From NCBI GenBank assembly GCA_030450335.1, contig JAKDIS010000146.1, positions 1 to 5,666 of the forward strand: DNA of 5,666 nucleotides. The letters are read 5' to 3'. The position numbers were made by a program, and so were the translations under genes. Shown here one piece after another: positions 5,346 to 5,666 of the stretch. This DNA is from Corynebacterium sp. GTDB lineage: Bacteria > Actinomycetota > Actinomycetes > Mycobacteriales > Mycobacteriaceae. Positions within the stretch are counted from its first letter, which is position 1, and every line of letters starts with the position of its first letter. Below the pieces are notes generated by a model, which saw nothing but the letters and a program-made list of their open reading frames with translations, searched no databases and had not been told where the DNA came from.

Positions 5346-5666
5346 TGGCTGCTCAGGTGGGCGATCTGGGTGACCTGCATACTCAGGTCGGGGAGGTCCT
5401 CGCCCTCATCGAGGACGGTGAGGTCACCGGCTACGGGGAGATCGCCACGGCGCTCGGACTGCCCCGAGGTGCCCGCGCGGTGGCACGCGTGCTCGCCGGA
5501 GGAGATTTCGGCTGGGACCTGGCCGCCCCGGTGATCCCGGTGGGCACGGTGCGCGGTGGACGCGGCAAGGCCAAGCACTTCGTGGTCCCGGAGATGGGGG
5601 AGGGCCCTGACTCCCGCTCGGCCGGTCTGGCCCGACGCGCGGTGTCCTTCACCCACGACGGCGACA
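5345..5666 (+). CDS. MGMT/ATL-like DNA-binding domain protein, partial at window end
   Basis: Open from a GTG at 5345 to the window edge (107 residues visible, 3' end missing). The GTG overlaps the preceding TAG (TAGTG), so coupled translation is likely. Residues 13-50 match the DNA-binding part of O6-alkylguanine transferases and alkyltransferase-like proteins. VGEVLALIEDGEVTGYGEIA is followed by ALGLPRGARAVARVL. Tyr30 and Arg44 sit where the base-flipping Tyr and the 'arginine finger' of human MGMT (Tyr114, Arg128) lie. The end, LARRAVSFTHDGD (95-107), resembles the closing EGV-x-F-x-x-DGRV of ATLs. The alkyl-acceptor PCHR motif, or the ATL version PWHR, is absent; that position reads APVIPVGTVRGG (61-72). 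It cannot therefore be a methyltransferase of the normal type. A role in sensing or binding damaged DNA is inference. Another winged-helix protein remains possible. Confidence 0.68.
   Translation, partial: MAAQVGDLGDLHTQVGEVLALIEDGEVTGYGEIATALGLPRGARAVARVLAGGDFGWDLAAPVIPVGTVRGGRGKAKHFVVPEMGEGPDSRSAGLARRAVSFTHDGD

Noticed and set aside
5396..5416. 7-bp inverted repeat GTCCTCG/CGAGGAC with a 7-nt loop
   Set aside because: It lies inside the ATL-like coding frame, has no T-tract, and is short enough to arise by chance in GC-rich DNA.

Overview
The window is high-GC DNA with short intergenic gaps. Gene content and signals point to an actinobacterium of the Corynebacterium type: divergent TetR/FUSC genes, purA preceded by an actinobacterial-style TANANT -10 element, several start codons placed as in leaderless transcripts, and 1-nt stop/start overlaps. 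The genus is inferred from style and content, not proven. The only protein here with a secure function is adenylosuccinate synthetase (purA).

Layout. Left end (1-1961): a TetR-family repressor gene on the minus strand and a FUSC/aromatic-acid-exporter-like membrane protein gene on the plus strand diverge from a 94-bp gap. That gap holds a near-perfect 34-bp palindrome built from four TGTACA units, very likely the repressor's operator. The pair looks like a self-contained, ligand-induced export or membrane-stress module.

Middle (1962-3431): a 71-bp gap holds repeated CTGTGCCGG elements, which can form a hairpin, and a promoter-like TACAGT six bases before the next start. It is followed by an ElaA-type GNAT acetyltransferase gene. 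This gene converges, with a 16-bp gap, on a minus-strand gene of 301 codons. The product of that gene has no obvious annotation, but it looks like a diacylglycerol-kinase/NAD-kinase-fold protein whose catalytic glycine motifs have decayed. A 13-bp perfect tandem duplication lies across the convergent 3' ends.

Right end (3432-5666): an 82-bp divergent promoter region separates the kinase-like gene from purA. purA is followed without a gap by a RimJ/RimL-type GNAT gene (TGATG overlap) and then by a gene that runs off the window (TAGTG overlap). The latter resembles the DNA-binding domain of MGMT/alkyltransferase-like (ATL) proteins but lacks the PCHR alkyl-acceptor motif. The three are very probably one translationally coupled operon.

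There is no tRNA, rRNA, CRISPR array, insertion sequence or phage gene that I can support. No gene-free stretch exceeds 300 bases. The least explained items are the degenerate kinase-like protein, the divergent ATL-like protein coupled to purA, and the four-unit TGTACA operator.
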